Numbered from the stretch's first letter, positions 49,898 through 59,214 are shown. The stretch is DNA of 64,000 nucleotides from an uncultured Eubacteriales bacterium (GCA_903835065.1 CAILLO010000004.1:1-64000), one strand, 5' to 3'. Numbers and translations: made by a program. Notes: generated by a model not told the origin, from the sequence alone.

Positions 49898-50286
49898 CCC
49901 TTCCCGCCGACCAGGGCCCCATAGGCGGTCGCGTCGAGCAGGCCCGCCGAAGCGGCGTCGAAGGCGGCGTCGAGGTCGAGCACGACGAGCGGTTGGCCGT
50001 ACGGGTCGGAATTGAGCAGCGCCGGGTCGTCGTAGAGGGCGCGGTTGGAGACGGAGACGGTGCCGGCGACCGGCGCGTACGCGTCGGAGGCGGCCTTGAC
50101 CGACTCGAGCGTCGCGACGCTGTCGCCCGCCGCGAGCTTCTTCCCGACGGGCGCCGGGTCGGCGAAGACGAGGTCGCCGAGCTCGTGCTGGGCGTGGTCG
50201 GTGATGCCGACCGATGCCTTGCCTCCGTCGATGCGGATCCACTCGTGGCTGGCGGTGTAGAAACGGTCCTTCGGAATCGCGGACAT
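49894..50286 (-). CDS. gcvH: glycine cleavage system H protein
   Basis: 130-residue lipoyl carrier with the lipoylation site Lys64 in LESVKAASD and the N-terminal [13 protein letters not shown] motif. It shuttles the aminomethyl group among P, T and L proteins. ATG 50286 follows CAGGAGG. It sits 53 bp downstream of gcvT and overlaps gcvPA. Confidence 0.95.
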   Translation of the reverse strand: MSAIPKDRFYTASHEWIRIDGGKASVGITDHAQHELGDLVFADPAPVGKKLAAGDSVATLESVKAASDAYAPVAGTVSVSNRALYDDPALLNSDPYGQPLVVLDLDAAFDAASAGLLDATAYGALVGGKG

Positions 50287-50339
50287 GGGGGCACCTCCTG
50301 TGATGCGATCTCGCCTCTCGGCGTCGGGGAACCTTCGGA

Positions 50340-51503
50340 TCAGAGGACCTTCGGACGGGCGTAGAAGGGCAGCGGGACCATCGCGAAGGGCTCGGGGCGC
50401 TCGCGGACGACGACGGCGCATTCGGGGATCGGGGCGACCTCGGCGTTGCCGACGAGCGATTCGACGAGGGCCATCGCGAGCCCGCGGTCGAGCGTGGGGG
50501 AGAAGAGGCCGGACGTGACGTGGCCGACCGGGCGGGTGCCGGACAGGACCTCGTAGCCGGCGCGGGGGATGACGCGGCCGGAGGAGGTGAGTCCGACGAG
50601 CCGTCGGGAGGCGCCCTGCGTGAACTGGCGCAGCAGCGCGGCGCGGCCGATGAAGGCGGGCTTGGACAGGGCGATGAAGCGGCGGAGCCCGGCTTCGATC
50701 GGGGAGATGTCGTCGGCGAGTTCGTGCCCATAGAGGGGAAGGGCTGCTTCGAAGCGGAGGGAGTCCCGTGCGCCGAGGCCGGCGGGCACGGCGCCGAGCG
50801 AGAGCAGCGCGCGCCAGAGGCCCGGAGCGTCTTCGGGCGCCAGGTAGATCTCGAAGCCGTCCTCGCCGGTGTAGCCGGTGCGGGACACGAGCATCCGGGC
50901 CGTGCGGGGGCCCGCGACGCCGGCGGGCAGCGTCAGGTCGGCGTGCTGGAAGCGCGTCAGGCGGGGGGCGGCCTCGAGCCCGGGCACGGACTTCATCAGG
51001 TCCGCGGCGGCGGGACCCTGGAGGGCGATCTGCGCATACCGGGAGGAGGCGTCCCCGACGCGGACGCCCGTGCTGGCGCGGCCGTCGAGGAATTCCTCCG
51101 CGCGGTCCCGGATCCATGCGAAGTCCTTCGCGGTGTTCGCGGCGTTGACGACGAGGAGGTATCCCTCGTGCCCGAGGTTGTAGACGATCAGGTCGTCGAC
51201 GGTGCCGCCGGCCTCGTTGCACATCGGGCTGTAGACGGCCTTGCGGCCGTCCGCCTTCGCGACGTCGTTCACCAGCAGGCGTTGCAGGAAGGGGAGCGCG
51301 CTCGCGCCGGTCACGGTCAGTTCGCCCATGTGCGACACGTCGAACATCCCGGCTCCGGAACGCACCGCGCGGTGCTCCTCGAGGATGCCGGCGTACTGGA
51401 CCGGCAGGTCGAAGCCGGCATAGTCGACCATGCGGGCGCCGAGCGCGAGGTGCTCGGCGTGGAGCGGGGTCCGGCGGAGTTCCGGGGTTTCGGGTGCGGT
51501 CAT
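50340..51503 (-). CDS. gcvT: glycine cleavage system aminomethyltransferase
   Basis: 387-residue tetrahydrofolate-dependent T-protein. N-terminal LHAEHLALGARMVDYAGFDL, MFDVSHMGEL, and C-terminal TSGLFSPTLDRGLAMALVE are standard. ATG 51503 follows GAAGGAGG. First gene of the operon, directly below the glycine riboswitch, so expression should rise with glycine. No gcvL (dihydrolipoamide dehydrogenase) is in the window. Confidence 0.95.
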   Translation of the reverse strand: MTAPETPELRRTPLHAEHLALGARMVDYAGFDLPVQYAGILEEHRAVRSGAGMFDVSHMGELTVTGASALPFLQRLLVNDVAKADGRKAVYSPMCNEAGGTVDDLIVYNLGHEGYLLVVNAANTAKDFAWIRDRAEEFLDGRASTGVRVGDASSRYAQIALQGPAAADLMKSVPGLEAAPRLTRFQHADLTLPAGVAGPRTARMLVSRTGYTGEDGFEIYLAPEDAPGLWRALLSLGAVPAGLGARDSLRFEAALPLYGHELADDISPIEAGLRRFIALSKPAFIGRAALLRQFTQGASRRLVGLTSSGRVIPRAGYEVLSGTRPVGHVTSGLFSPTLDRGLAMALVESLVGNAEVAPIPECAVVVRERPEPFAMVPLPFYARPKVL

Positions 51504-51543
51504 GGCGGTTCCTCCTTCGGTGGGTCCTCTTCGGTCCGGAAAC

Positions 51544-51580
51544 GAAAAAGAGGACGACAAGAATGCCTTGTCGTCCCCTC
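51544..51580 (-). terminator. riboswitch-controlled terminator of the gcv operon
   Basis: Hairpin gacgacaag/cttgtcgtc (51553-51561 with 51567-51575), extended by flanking G-C pairs, followed on the minus strand by CTTTTTC. It lies between the second glycine aptamer and gcvT. Confidence 0.88.
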
Positions 51581-51587
51581 TGTTCCG

Positions 51588-51765
51588 TGACCTGAGAGAT
51601 TCGGCGCACGCGCGCCTTGCTCCTTCGGTGCCCGTCCGGGCTTTTCAGAGTGCGGTCCGGATGCGGTTCCCTTTGCCTGAAAGCTTCCCCGGCAGGCCGA
51701 CAGACCCGTACCGGCTTCCCCCTTCGGCGGCCGCCCGTTCCCGGTCGGCGCTCTCCCGCATCTTT
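51588..51765 (-). promoter_or_regulatory. tandem glycine riboswitch
   Basis: Two consecutive glycine aptamers on the minus strand. Aptamer 1 (about 51765-51676) shows GCGGGAGAGCG, CCGCCGAAGGGGGAAGC and CTTTCAGGC. Aptamer 2 (about 51665-51588) shows CACTCTGAAAAGCC, CACCGAAGGAGCAAGGC and TCTCTCAGGTCAC. This is the classic pair that binds glycine and antiterminates transcription of gcv genes. The downstream hairpin with T-run completes the switch. Confidence 0.93.
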
Positions 51766-51833
51766 CTCCGCGTGCGTTCTCGTTTGTCCAGGTGCGCGGC
51801 GGGCCATCCGGCATACGGAAGCCCGTCGACTCG

Positions 51834-51862
51834 ATAGTACGACACCTGCGGGGGACATGCAA
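51834..51862 (-). promoter_or_regulatory. promoter of the gcv operon
   Basis: Minus strand TTGCAT (51862-51857), 17-bp spacer, TACTAT (51839-51834), about 70 bp upstream of the first aptamer. Confidence 0.65.
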
Positions 51863-51968
51863 GGGACGCCCGCGGGTCGCGCCGGAGGGCCGATTGCGCT
51901 ATACTCGGACCATACCGGGGCGTCGGGGCCGCAAGAGGCGCGCCGCTCCTGCGAGAGGGGTCGAACGC

Positions 51969-52583
51969 ATGAACTTCCGCAACCTGCTGCAGGTCGGCTT
52001 CCTTCTGACCTCGGCCCTCCTGCTCGCCGTGTACACGCTGCTCGCCGTCTTCTACAAGCGGCTGAGCAAGGCCAACGCGGCCGTGCGCCGCGTCGTGCAC
52101 CGCCTGCGCCGGCCCTGGATGCGCTCCTTCTTCATCTTCACGCACAAGCTCTACGACGTCCCGGGCGCCTCCGTGCAGATCTCGCTGGTCGCCCTGCTCC
52201 TCGCGTTCGGCTGGAACGACTGGCGCGCCGCCACCGCCCTCCTCGTGACGCTGTTCCTGCAGACCGCGGTCGTTTCTGCGACCAAGACGATGTCCGGCCG
52301 GCTGCGTCCCCCGCACGACACCGCCCACGTGATCATGCAGTCCGGCTCCTATCCGAGCGGGCACACCGCGGGCAGCCTCACCTTCGCGATCCTCGCGCCC
52401 ACGCTGCTCTATCCGCACGTCTCTCCCGCCGTCGCCTACGGCGTCGCGGCCTACCTGCTCGTGATGGCCACCTTCACCGCCATGGGCCGCCTCTACCTCG
52501 ACATGCACTGGTTCACCGACCTGATCGGCGGCTGGCTGCTGTCCGCCGTGGCCCTCATGTTCACCCTGGCGCTCCTCGCATGA
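51969..52583 (+). CDS. PAP2 family phosphatase
   Basis: 204-residue membrane phosphatase with about five helices. The three PAP2 signature segments are present: KTMSGRLRPP, YPSGHTAGS with the catalytic His, and MGRLYLDMHWFTDLIGG. It likely dephosphorylates phosphatidic acid, phosphatidylglycerol phosphate or undecaprenyl pyrophosphate. Divergent from the gcv operon; a TATACT hexamer at 51900-51905 may be its -10. It overlaps the following methyltransferase-like gene by four bases. Confidence 0.88.
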   Translation: MNFRNLLQVGFLLTSALLLAVYTLLAVFYKRLSKANAAVRRVVHRLRRPWMRSFFIFTHKLYDVPGASVQISLVALLLAFGWNDWRAATALLVTLFLQTAVVSATKTMSGRLRPPHDTAHVIMQSGSYPSGHTAGSLTFAILAPTLLYPHVSPAVAYGVAAYLLVMATFTAMGRLYLDMHWFTDLIGGWLLSAVALMFTLALLA

Positions 52584-53812
52584 TCCGGATCGTCGTTCCC
52601 GCCCTTCTCGGCCTCGAGGCCGTCGTCGCGGAGGAGCTCCTGTCGCTCGGGCACGAGCCCGCCGCGGTCGAGACCGGCAACGGCCGCGTCTCCTTCCAGA
52701 CCGCTCCGGAGCACCTCGCCGACGCGGTCGCCCGCGCCAACCTGTGGCTGCGCAGCGGCGAGCGCGTGCTGATCGAGCTCGGACGGTTCCCGGCCCGCGA
52801 TTTCGACGCCCTCTTCGACGGCGTCTCGGCCCTCCCGTGGGAGGACTTCATCCCGCCCGGCGCCGCCTTCCCGGTCAAGGGAAGCACTCGCGCCTCGCGG
52901 CTCGAGAGCGTGCCGGCCTGCCAGAGCATCGTCAAGAAGGCGGTCGTCGAGCGCCTGCGCCCGCGCCTCGGCCTCGCGCCCGGTGCCGCGTTGCCCGAGG
53001 ACGAGCAGACGGCCTTCTGCCGCATCCAGTTCACGATCGTCGACGACGTCGCCTCCCTGATGCTCGACACGACGGGCGAGCCGCTCCACAAGCGCGGATA
53101 CCGCCCGGTCTCGACCGAGGCGCCCCTGCGCGAGACGCTCGCCGCCGCCATGGTCCTGCTCCTGAAGTGGCGGCCGTTCTCGGACGAGGTGCTCGTCGAC
53201 CCGTTCTGCGGATCCGGCACCCTGCCCGTCGAGGCGGCGATGATCGCCTGCGGCGTCGCCCCCGGCGCCGCCCGCCGGTTCGCCTGCGAGCGCTGGCCCG
53301 CCGTCGGCCCCGCCGTCTTCGCCGCCGCGCGCGAGGAAGCCGCCGAATTCTCGCGCCCGCGCCTTCTCACCGCGCGCGACTTCGCCGCCGACGGACGGCG
53401 GTTCGTCTTCGGCAGCGACCTCGACCCCGCCGCCGTCGCGCTGACGGCGAAGAACGTCTCCCGGGCCGGCGTCGAAGGCCTCGTCGGGCTGCGCGCCGGG
53501 GACGCACTGTCGCTGTCGCCGGCCGCCCTGACCGAGTGGACCGGCTCCGGCCGCCGCCTCGTGCTGTGCAACCCGCCTTACGGCGAGCGCCTCCTCGACG
53601 CCGAGCAGGCCGCGGAGATCTCGCGCGGCATCGGCCGGACCTTCCTCGACCGCGGATCCGCTCCGGTCGGTTCGCGCGTCGCGGTCCTGTCGGCCGTCAC
53701 GGACTTCGAGCGCCTCGCGGGCGCGCCCGCCGACAAGCGCAGAAAGCTCTACAACGGTATGATACAATGCCACCTGTATCAGTATTTCCGATGGAGGAAA
53801 CCCGCACCGTGA
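52580..53812 (+). CDS. THUMP-type 23S rRNA methyltransferase family protein (RlmL/YpsC-like)
   Basis: 410-residue RNA N2-guanine methyltransferase family protein. N-terminal ferredoxin-like/THUMP region (to about residue 165), then a Rossmann methyltransferase domain with LVDPFCGSGTLPVEAAMIA (SAM motif) and catalytic VLCNPPYGERL. It probably methylates 23S rRNA m2G, as RlmL/YpsC does. ATG 52580 lies in the PAP2 stop (ATGA), and its own stop overlaps the next gene (GTGA), giving a three-gene coupled unit. Confidence 0.9.
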   Translation: MIRIVVPALLGLEAVVAEELLSLGHEPAAVETGNGRVSFQTAPEHLADAVARANLWLRSGERVLIELGRFPARDFDALFDGVSALPWEDFIPPGAAFPVKGSTRASRLESVPACQSIVKKAVVERLRPRLGLAPGAALPEDEQTAFCRIQFTIVDDVASLMLDTTGEPLHKRGYRPVSTEAPLRETLAAAMVLLLKWRPFSDEVLVDPFCGSGTLPVEAAMIACGVAPGAARRFACERWPAVGPAVFAAAREEAAEFSRPRLLTARDFAADGRRFVFGSDLDPAAVALTAKNVSRAGVEGLVGLRAGDALSLSPAALTEWTGSGRRLVLCNPPYGERLLDAEQAAEISRGIGRTFLDRGSAPVGSRVAVLSAVTDFERLAGAPADKRRKLYNGMIQCHLYQYFRWRKPAP

Positions 53813-54549
53813 AAGCGATCATCCTCGCCGCAGGCTACGCCACCCGCCTGCACCCGCTGACCAAGGACAAGGCCAAGGCGCTCCTGCCCGTCGCCGGGAA
53901 GCCCATCATCACCCATATCGCGGACGAGATCGACACGCTCGACGACGTCGACGAGATCGTGGTCGTCAGCAACCACCGCTTCATCCATCAGTTCGAGCGC
54001 TGGGCCGAGGAGCGCGTCGCCGCGTGCGGCAAGAAGCCGGTCGTCCTCGTCGACGACGGCTCGACCGACGACGCCGACAAGCTCGGCGCGATCGGCGACA
54101 TCCAGTACTGCATCGACAAGCTCGGGATCGATGACGACGTCGTGATCATCGCCGGCGACAACCTCTTCACCTACAAGCTGGCGGACGCGCACGCATTCTT
54201 CCGCCGGATCGGCGAGGACACGATCCTCGGCAAGCGGATCGACGACCGGGACGAGCTGCGGCGCATGGGCGTCGCGGTGCTCGACGCCGAGGGCCGCGTC
54301 CTCGACATGGTCGAGAAGCCGCAGGACCCGCCGTCCGACATCGCAATCTTCGCCACCTATTTCTACAAGCGCTCGACCCTTCCCCTGATCCGCCGGTACC
54401 TCGACGCGGGCAACAAGCCCGACGCGCCGGGCTACTTCCCCTCCTGGCTGTACCGGATCCACGAGGTCCGGACCTACGTGTTCGACGGCGAGTGCTACGA
54501 CATCGGGACGCCGAAGGCCTACGAGCAGGTCCAGGCGCTGTTCGGATAG
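53809..54549 (+). CDS. sugar-phosphate nucleotidyltransferase (NTP transferase)
   Basis: 246-residue nucleotidyltransferase with the signature ILAAGYATRLHPLTKDKAKA, followed by LLPVAGKPI and the metal-binding IIAGDNLF. I prefer GTG 53809 (GTGA overlap with the upstream stop, GGAGG 11 nt away); ATG 53791 would add six residues but lacks a site. It resembles glucose-1-phosphate thymidylyl- and uridylyl-transferases, and activates a sugar or aminoalcohol phosphate with an NTP. Exact sugar and nucleotide are unresolved. Confidence 0.87.
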   Translation: MKAIILAAGYATRLHPLTKDKAKALLPVAGKPIITHIADEIDTLDDVDEIVVVSNHRFIHQFERWAEERVAACGKKPVVLVDDGSTDDADKLGAIGDIQYCIDKLGIDDDVVIIAGDNLFTYKLADAHAFFRRIGEDTILGKRIDDRDELRRMGVAVLDAEGRVLDMVEKPQDPPSDIAIFATYFYKRSTLPLIRRYLDAGNKPDAPGYFPSWLYRIHEVRTYVFDGECYDIGTPKAYEQVQALFG

Positions 54550-54606
54550 CGGGGAGGCCGGCTTTTCTGTAAGATGGAACCGATTCTTGAACGGAGGTGT
54601 CTCGTC

Positions 54607-55128
54607 ATGGACTCATTCATCGAAAAGATCGTATCCCGCCGCAAATCCCCGGTGGAGCGGCTCAAGACCGTCGGCATCGTCTTCGCCGCGCTGATCCTGA
54701 TGGCCGTCTCCATGGGCGTGCTGCCTTCCCTGTGGGCGCCGCTCGGGAGCATCTCGATCTTCCTCGTCGCCGGCGTCGGCTTCGGAGCCTGGTGGCTGAT
54801 CACGTCGGCCAACCTCGAGTACGAGTACATCGTGACCAACATGGACCTCGACATCGACCGGATCACCGCCCAGCGCAAGCGCAAGCGCCTGTTCAGCGCC
54901 AAGGCCAAGGACTTCGAGATCTGCGCCAAGCGCAACGGCCCCAACTACAAGGAGTTCGCGAAGGGCGCCTTCAAGCTCCTCGACTACAGCGCCAGCCCCG
55001 ATTCCCCGGACTGCTGGTTCATCGTGACCCAGTACAAGGGCGAACGCGTGATGGTCCTCTTCGAGCCCGACGAGCGCATGGTGCAGAATTTCCGCCGCTT
55101 CAACCCCAGCCGCGTCAAGTTCGACTGA
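54607..55128 (+). CDS. DUF6106-like two-helix membrane protein
   Basis: 173-residue protein: short amphipathic N-terminus (MDSFIEKIVSRR), two transmembrane helices (about residues 25-65), then a cytoplasmic domain opening NLEYEYIVTNMDLDIDRITA and RKRKRLFSAKAKDFE. That combination is what I recall for the clostridial DUF6106 family of unknown function. ATG 54607 follows GGAGG. Its presence supports the Clostridia-like affiliation. No partner is apparent. Confidence 0.7.
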   Translation: MDSFIEKIVSRRKSPVERLKTVGIVFAALILMAVSMGVLPSLWAPLGSISIFLVAGVGFGAWWLITSANLEYEYIVTNMDLDIDRITAQRKRKRLFSAKAKDFEICAKRNGPNYKEFAKGAFKLLDYSASPDSPDCWFIVTQYKGERVMVLFEPDERMVQNFRRFNPSRVKFD

Positions 55129-55198
55129 CCCGCTCCTCCGAAGCGCCCCGCACGGCCGTCCGTCGGACGACGGACCTTCCGGACCCGAGAGGTGGACC

Positions 55199-56530
55199 AT
55201 GGCGAAGAAGGACCGCTTCACCAGACAGGAACTCAGCTGGATCTTCTACGACTGGGCGAATTCGTCCCACTCCACGATCATCGTCGCCGCCATCCTCCCG
55301 ATCTACTTCGTCAGCGTCGCGACCAAGGCCGGCGCGTCGGGCGACTACTGGTGGGGCGTCGCGACCTCCGTCTCCACGCTGGTGATGGCCCTCCTCGCGC
55401 CTTTCCTCGGCTCGATCGGCGACTACAAGGGGATGAAGAAGAAGCTCTTCTCGATCTTCCTCGGAATCGGCCTCGCCGCCACGGCGACGATCGTCTTCTC
55501 GAACCGCTGGGAATTCCTGCTGATCGGCTACATGTTCTCCTATGCCGGCTTCATGGGCGCCAACCTCTTCTACGACTCCTTCCTGACCGACGTCACGACG
55601 GCCGACCGGATGGACCGCGTCTCGACCTACGGATACGGCCTCGGCTACATCGGCGGCAGCACGATCCCCTTCCTCTTCGCGATCGGCATCATCATGACGG
55701 GCAAGTACATCGGCATCGACAGCGTCCTCGCCGCCAAGATCGCCATCGCGATCGTGGTCTTCTGGTGGGGCCTGTTCAGCATCCCGATACTCAGGAACGT
55801 CAAGCAGACGCACTACGAGGAGCGCCCGGCGCACCTGTTCGCGGGGACCTTCGGCCGCATCGGCCGCACGTTCCTCGGCATCGTCTCCAACAAGGGCATC
55901 CGCGTCTTCGTGCTCGCCTACTTCTTCTACATCGACGGCGTCAACACCGTGATCAACATGGCGACGGCCTACGGCGCCACGCTCGGCCTCGACTCGACGG
56001 GCATGATCCTCGCCCTGATGGTGACGCAGCTCGTCGCCTTCCCCTGCGCGATCCTGTTCGGCCGCATGTCGAAGCGGTTCGGCACGGTCGCCATGATCGG
56101 CTACGCGATCGGCGTGTACTTCCTGATCTGCACGGTCGGATTCGTGATGGGCTTCCTGCCGATCGCGGTCTCCCAGGTCCTGTTCTGGATCGTGGCCGTG
56201 CTGGTGGGCAGCGTGCAGGGCGGCATCCAGGCCCTGTCCCGCTCCTTCTTCGGCAAGATCATCCCGGCGGAGAAGTCCAACGAGTACTTCGGCTTCTTCG
56301 ACATCTTCGGCAAGTTCGCCGCCGTCCTGGGCCCGGCCCTCTATGCGTTCCTGCGCGGCGTCACCGGGAACCCCGCCTACGGCATCCTCGGCATCATGGC
56401 CCTCTTCCTGGTCTCCGGCATCATCGTGGTCGTCGGCCGCAAGCCGCTGCACGAGATGGAGATCCACGCGACGAACCAGGTCGACGCCGCGATCCAGAAG
56501 AAGGTCGACGACGCGGCGAATGGCGCCTGA
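55199..56530 (+). CDS. MFS transporter, UMF1/Atg22-like
   Basis: 443-residue membrane protein with about twelve helices. The N-terminus FTRQELSWIFYDWANSSHS is the hallmark of the UMF1 family (bacterial relatives of Atg22), whose substrates are unknown though amino acid efflux is proposed. ATG 55199 has an AGAGGTGG site. It overlaps the acyl-ACP thioesterase gene by 11 bp, so the two are co-expressed. Confidence 0.88.
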   Translation: MAKKDRFTRQELSWIFYDWANSSHSTIIVAAILPIYFVSVATKAGASGDYWWGVATSVSTLVMALLAPFLGSIGDYKGMKKKLFSIFLGIGLAATATIVFSNRWEFLLIGYMFSYAGFMGANLFYDSFLTDVTTADRMDRVSTYGYGLGYIGGSTIPFLFAIGIIMTGKYIGIDSVLAAKIAIAIVVFWWGLFSIPILRNVKQTHYEERPAHLFAGTFGRIGRTFLGIVSNKGIRVFVLAYFFYIDGVNTVINMATAYGATLGLDSTGMILALMVTQLVAFPCAILFGRMSKRFGTVAMIGYAIGVYFLICTVGFVMGFLPIAVSQVLFWIVAVLVGSVQGGIQALSRSFFGKIIPAEKSNEYFGFFDIFGKFAAVLGPALYAFLRGVTGNPAYGILGIMALFLVSGIIVVVGRKPLHEMEIHATNQVDAAIQKKVDDAANGA

Positions 56531-57293
56531 TTCCGGAGCCCTTTCCCGGCACGGCCGTTTCTCGTACGAGGTCCGCAGCACCGACACCGACCGCCGCGAC
56601 CGCCTGCACCTGCATGCCCTGTTCTCGATGATGCAGGAGGCCGCCGCGCGGCATGCCGAGCAGCTCGGCTTCGGCGCGGCGCAGTTCGACCCGCAGGGCA
56701 TCGCCTGGGTCCTGCTGCGCGTCTCCGTGCGCATGGACGTCTTCCCTTCGTGGAAGGAGCATCTGGCGATCGAGACCTGGCCGAGCGCCCAGGACAAGCT
56801 GCTCGGGCTGCGCGACTTCCGGTTCTTCCGGGAGGACGGCTCGCAGGCCGGCGCCGCGACGACCTCCTGGCTGGTCGTCGACGCCGCGACGCGCCGACCG
56901 AAGCGCGTCCCGGTTGAAGTCGACGACGCCGCGGGGGCGGGCGGCCCTTCGGCGGAGCGGAGCCTCCACTTCGACGCCCCGAAGATCGACGTCGACCCCG
57001 CGCTCGCGTCCGCGACGCCGACGCTGCGGATCGCCTGCCGCGAAAGCGACATCGACCGGAACCGGCACGTGAACAACACCCGCTACATCGCCTGGTGCCT
57101 CGACGCGCTGCATGCGGCGGGCCTTGGCGGCGACCCGGTGACCGGCATCGACGTGAACTACCTGTCGGAGCTCCTGATCGGCGACGAGGCCGACCTCTTC
57201 GTCGCCTCGCCCGCACGGGGCGAGACCCTCGTCGAGGGCCGCCGCGGGGACGGCGCCGCCATCTTCCGCGCCCGCATCCTGACTTCGCCGTGA
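56520..57293 (+). CDS. acyl-ACP thioesterase (FatA/FatB-type)
   Basis: 257-residue double hot-dog thioesterase. ATG 56520 lies inside the UMF1 gene end. N-terminal half: YEVRSTDTDRRDRLHLHALF and LLRVSVRMDVFPSWKEHL. C-terminal half: RESDIDRNRHVNNTRYIAWC, with the Asn/His catalytic pair of the family. It releases free fatty acids from acyl-ACP, setting membrane acyl composition. No fatty-acid synthesis genes are adjacent. The family is common in Clostridia. Confidence 0.9.
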   Translation: MAPDSGALSRHGRFSYEVRSTDTDRRDRLHLHALFSMMQEAAARHAEQLGFGAAQFDPQGIAWVLLRVSVRMDVFPSWKEHLAIETWPSAQDKLLGLRDFRFFREDGSQAGAATTSWLVVDAATRRPKRVPVEVDDAAGAGGPSAERSLHFDAPKIDVDPALASATPTLRIACRESDIDRNRHVNNTRYIAWCLDALHAAGLGGDPVTGIDVNYLSELLIGDEADLFVASPARGETLVEGRRGDGAAIFRARILTSP

Positions 57294-57381
57294 CAACGCC
57301 CCGGGAACCGCCCTGGAAGCGACTCGCACGGCTTCCGGACGGGCCTCCCGGACCTCGTCGCAATCGTTCACATTCTCTTCA

Positions 57382-57410
57382 TTGTTTCCCCTCCGGTCTT
57401 TCTGTATAAT
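57382..57410 (+). promoter_or_regulatory. sigma-A promoter of the Gld-like ABC operon
   Basis: TTGTTT (57382-57387), 17-bp spacer, TATAAT (57405-57410), 54 bp before ATG 57464. No other strong promoter is visible until 63470. Confidence 0.8.
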
Positions 57411-57463
57411 TCACTTTCGGACGCGCCCGCAGAACATCCTGAATGCGGGCGAGGAGGATGCGG

Positions 57464-58420
57464 ATGATTGAGATCAAGAATCTGGTCAAGCATTACGGTC
57501 AGGTCCGCGCGGTGAACGACATCTCGTTCACGGTCAACCAGGGCGAGATCCTCGGGTTCCTGGGACCGAACGGCGCGGGCAAGTCGACGACGATGAACAT
57601 CCTGACGGGCTTCCTGTCGGCCACCGCGGGCACCGTCAAGATCAACGGCTTCGACATCCTCGAGCAGCCGCAGAAGGCGAAGGCCTGCATCGGGTACCTG
57701 CCGGAGAATCCTCCGCTGTACCTCGACATGACGGTCCTCGAATACCTCCGCTTCGTCTGCGACCTCAAGGGGGTCCCCCGCGAGGAGCGCGCCAAGCAGC
57801 TCGCCGAGATCATGCGCCTCGTCCGGATCACGGACGTCGCGAACCGCCTGACCAAGAACCTGTCGAAGGGCTACCGCCAGCGCGTCGGCATCGCGCAGGC
57901 GCTGGTCGGCAACCCCGAGGTCCTCGTGCTCGACGAGCCGACGATCGGCCTCGACCCCAAGCAGATCATCGAGATCCGCAACCTCGTGCGCGACCTCGGC
58001 CGCAAGCACACCGTGATCCTCAGCTCCCATATCCTGCCCGAGGTCAGCGCGGTCTGCGACCGGATCATCATCATCAACAAGGGCGTGATCGCCGCCGTCG
58101 ACACCCCGGACAACCTCTCCCGCAAGTTCTCCAAGACGACGCGCCTCCAGGTCGCCGTCGAGGGCCCCCTCAAGGACGTCGTCACCCACCTCCGCCACGT
58201 TCCGGGCGTCCGCACGGCGGAACTGCTCATGGAGAAGGAGGGCGGCGTCAACGTCCTGATCGTCGAGAGCGAGAACGACATCGACGTCCGCAAGCCCGTG
58301 TTCTTCGAGATGGCCCGCTCCTCCTACGCGATTCTCGAGATGCGGCCGCTCGACCTCTCGCTCGAAGAGGTCTTCCTCCAGGTCACCGGCAACGCACCCA
58401 CCGGAAAGGGGGAGAAGTAG
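57464..58420 (+). CDS. ABC transporter ATP-binding protein (GldA-like)
   Basis: 318-residue ABC ATPase. Walker A GPNGAGKST, signature LSKGYRQRVGIAQAL, Walker B VLVLDEPTIGLD, and a C-terminal ~80-residue extension typical of the NatA/GldA group. ATG 57464 is chosen (GAGGAGG 6 nt upstream); ATG 57458 is also possible. It drives the multi-gene system that follows: a 1-bp gap to the permease, then GldG-like and DUF4340-like proteins. Confidence 0.9.
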   Translation: MIEIKNLVKHYGQVRAVNDISFTVNQGEILGFLGPNGAGKSTTMNILTGFLSATAGTVKINGFDILEQPQKAKACIGYLPENPPLYLDMTVLEYLRFVCDLKGVPREERAKQLAEIMRLVRITDVANRLTKNLSKGYRQRVGIAQALVGNPEVLVLDEPTIGLDPKQIIEIRNLVRDLGRKHTVILSSHILPEVSAVCDRIIIINKGVIAAVDTPDNLSRKFSKTTRLQVAVEGPLKDVVTHLRHVPGVRTAELLMEKEGGVNVLIVESENDIDVRKPVFFEMARSSYAILEMRPLDLSLEEVFLQVTGNAPTGKGEK

Positions 58421-58421
58421 C

Positions 58422-59210
58422 ATGAAAAGGATCCGCGCGATCCTGAAGCGGGATTACGCTTCGTTCTTCCGGTCGCCGATCGGATATATCGTCCTCGCGA
58501 TCTACATGTTCCTCAACGGCATCTACTATGCCGGCGACATCAATTCGGGCTACTCCGACATCGGCACCCAGATCTCGAGCTTCGAATGGGTGGTCTTCAT
58601 CCTCCTGATCCCCCTGATCACGATGCGCATCTTCTCCGAGGACCGCAAGAACGGCACCGAGGTCCTCCTGCTTACGTCGCCCGCCTCCGTGTGGGAGATC
58701 GTGGCCGGGAAGTACCTCGCCGTGTTCAGCGTCTACATGACCCTGGTCGGGGGCACCCTGCTGTTCCCGCTGCTGACCGGCGCCTTCGCGGGCAGGGTCG
58801 ACATCAAGGCGCTCGGCGTCTATATCGGCTTCGTCGGACTCGGCGCCGCGTTCCTCGCGATCGGCGTCTTCGCCTCCGCGCTGACCGAGAACCAGGTGGT
58901 CGCCGCCGTGATCTCGATCTCGACGGTCGTCTTCTTCATGCTGATCCAGCTGTTCGCGTCGATCGTCGGCAACCTCGCCTCCGGTCTGGTCTCCGCGATC
59001 AACATCTTCGGCATCACGGACCTCCAGCTCTCCAAGGTCGCGTCGGACGTTACCGCCGCGGTCAACTGGCCGAATCCGATGACCCGCCTCGACAACTACG
59101 CCAAGGGAATCTTCGAACTCGCACCGATCGTATTCTTCATCAGCGTCGTCGCGATCTTCCTGTTCCTCACGGTCAGGGTGATCGAGAAGCGTCGCTGGAG
59201 TCAGGGGTGA
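58422..59210 (+). CDS. ABC transporter permease (GldF-like)
   Basis: 262-residue six-helix ABC-2 type permease. It opens IRAILKRDYASFFRSPIGYIV and contains MRIFSEDRKNGTEVLLLTSP, the family-typical cytoplasmic motif. It forms the membrane channel for the upstream ATPase. The start is one base after the ATPase stop with GGGGGAG before it. In gliding Bacteroidetes the homologue GldF supports motility; in Firmicutes the role is undefined. Confidence 0.88.
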   Translation: MKRIRAILKRDYASFFRSPIGYIVLAIYMFLNGIYYAGDINSGYSDIGTQISSFEWVVFILLIPLITMRIFSEDRKNGTEVLLLTSPASVWEIVAGKYLAVFSVYMTLVGGTLLFPLLTGAFAGRVDIKALGVYIGFVGLGAAFLAIGVFASALTENQVVAAVISISTVVFFMLIQLFASIVGNLASGLVSAINIFGITDLQLSKVASDVTAAVNWPNPMTRLDNYAKGIFELAPIVFFISVVAIFLFLTVRVIEKRRWSQG

Positions 59211-59214
59211 TGGC

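Noticed and set aside
47022-50294. Very long minus-strand open frame of 1090 codons through the gcv region
   Set aside because: Only its last part is gcvPB; the rest is a GC-rich shadow of gcvPA and gcvH with Arg/Pro-rich composition.
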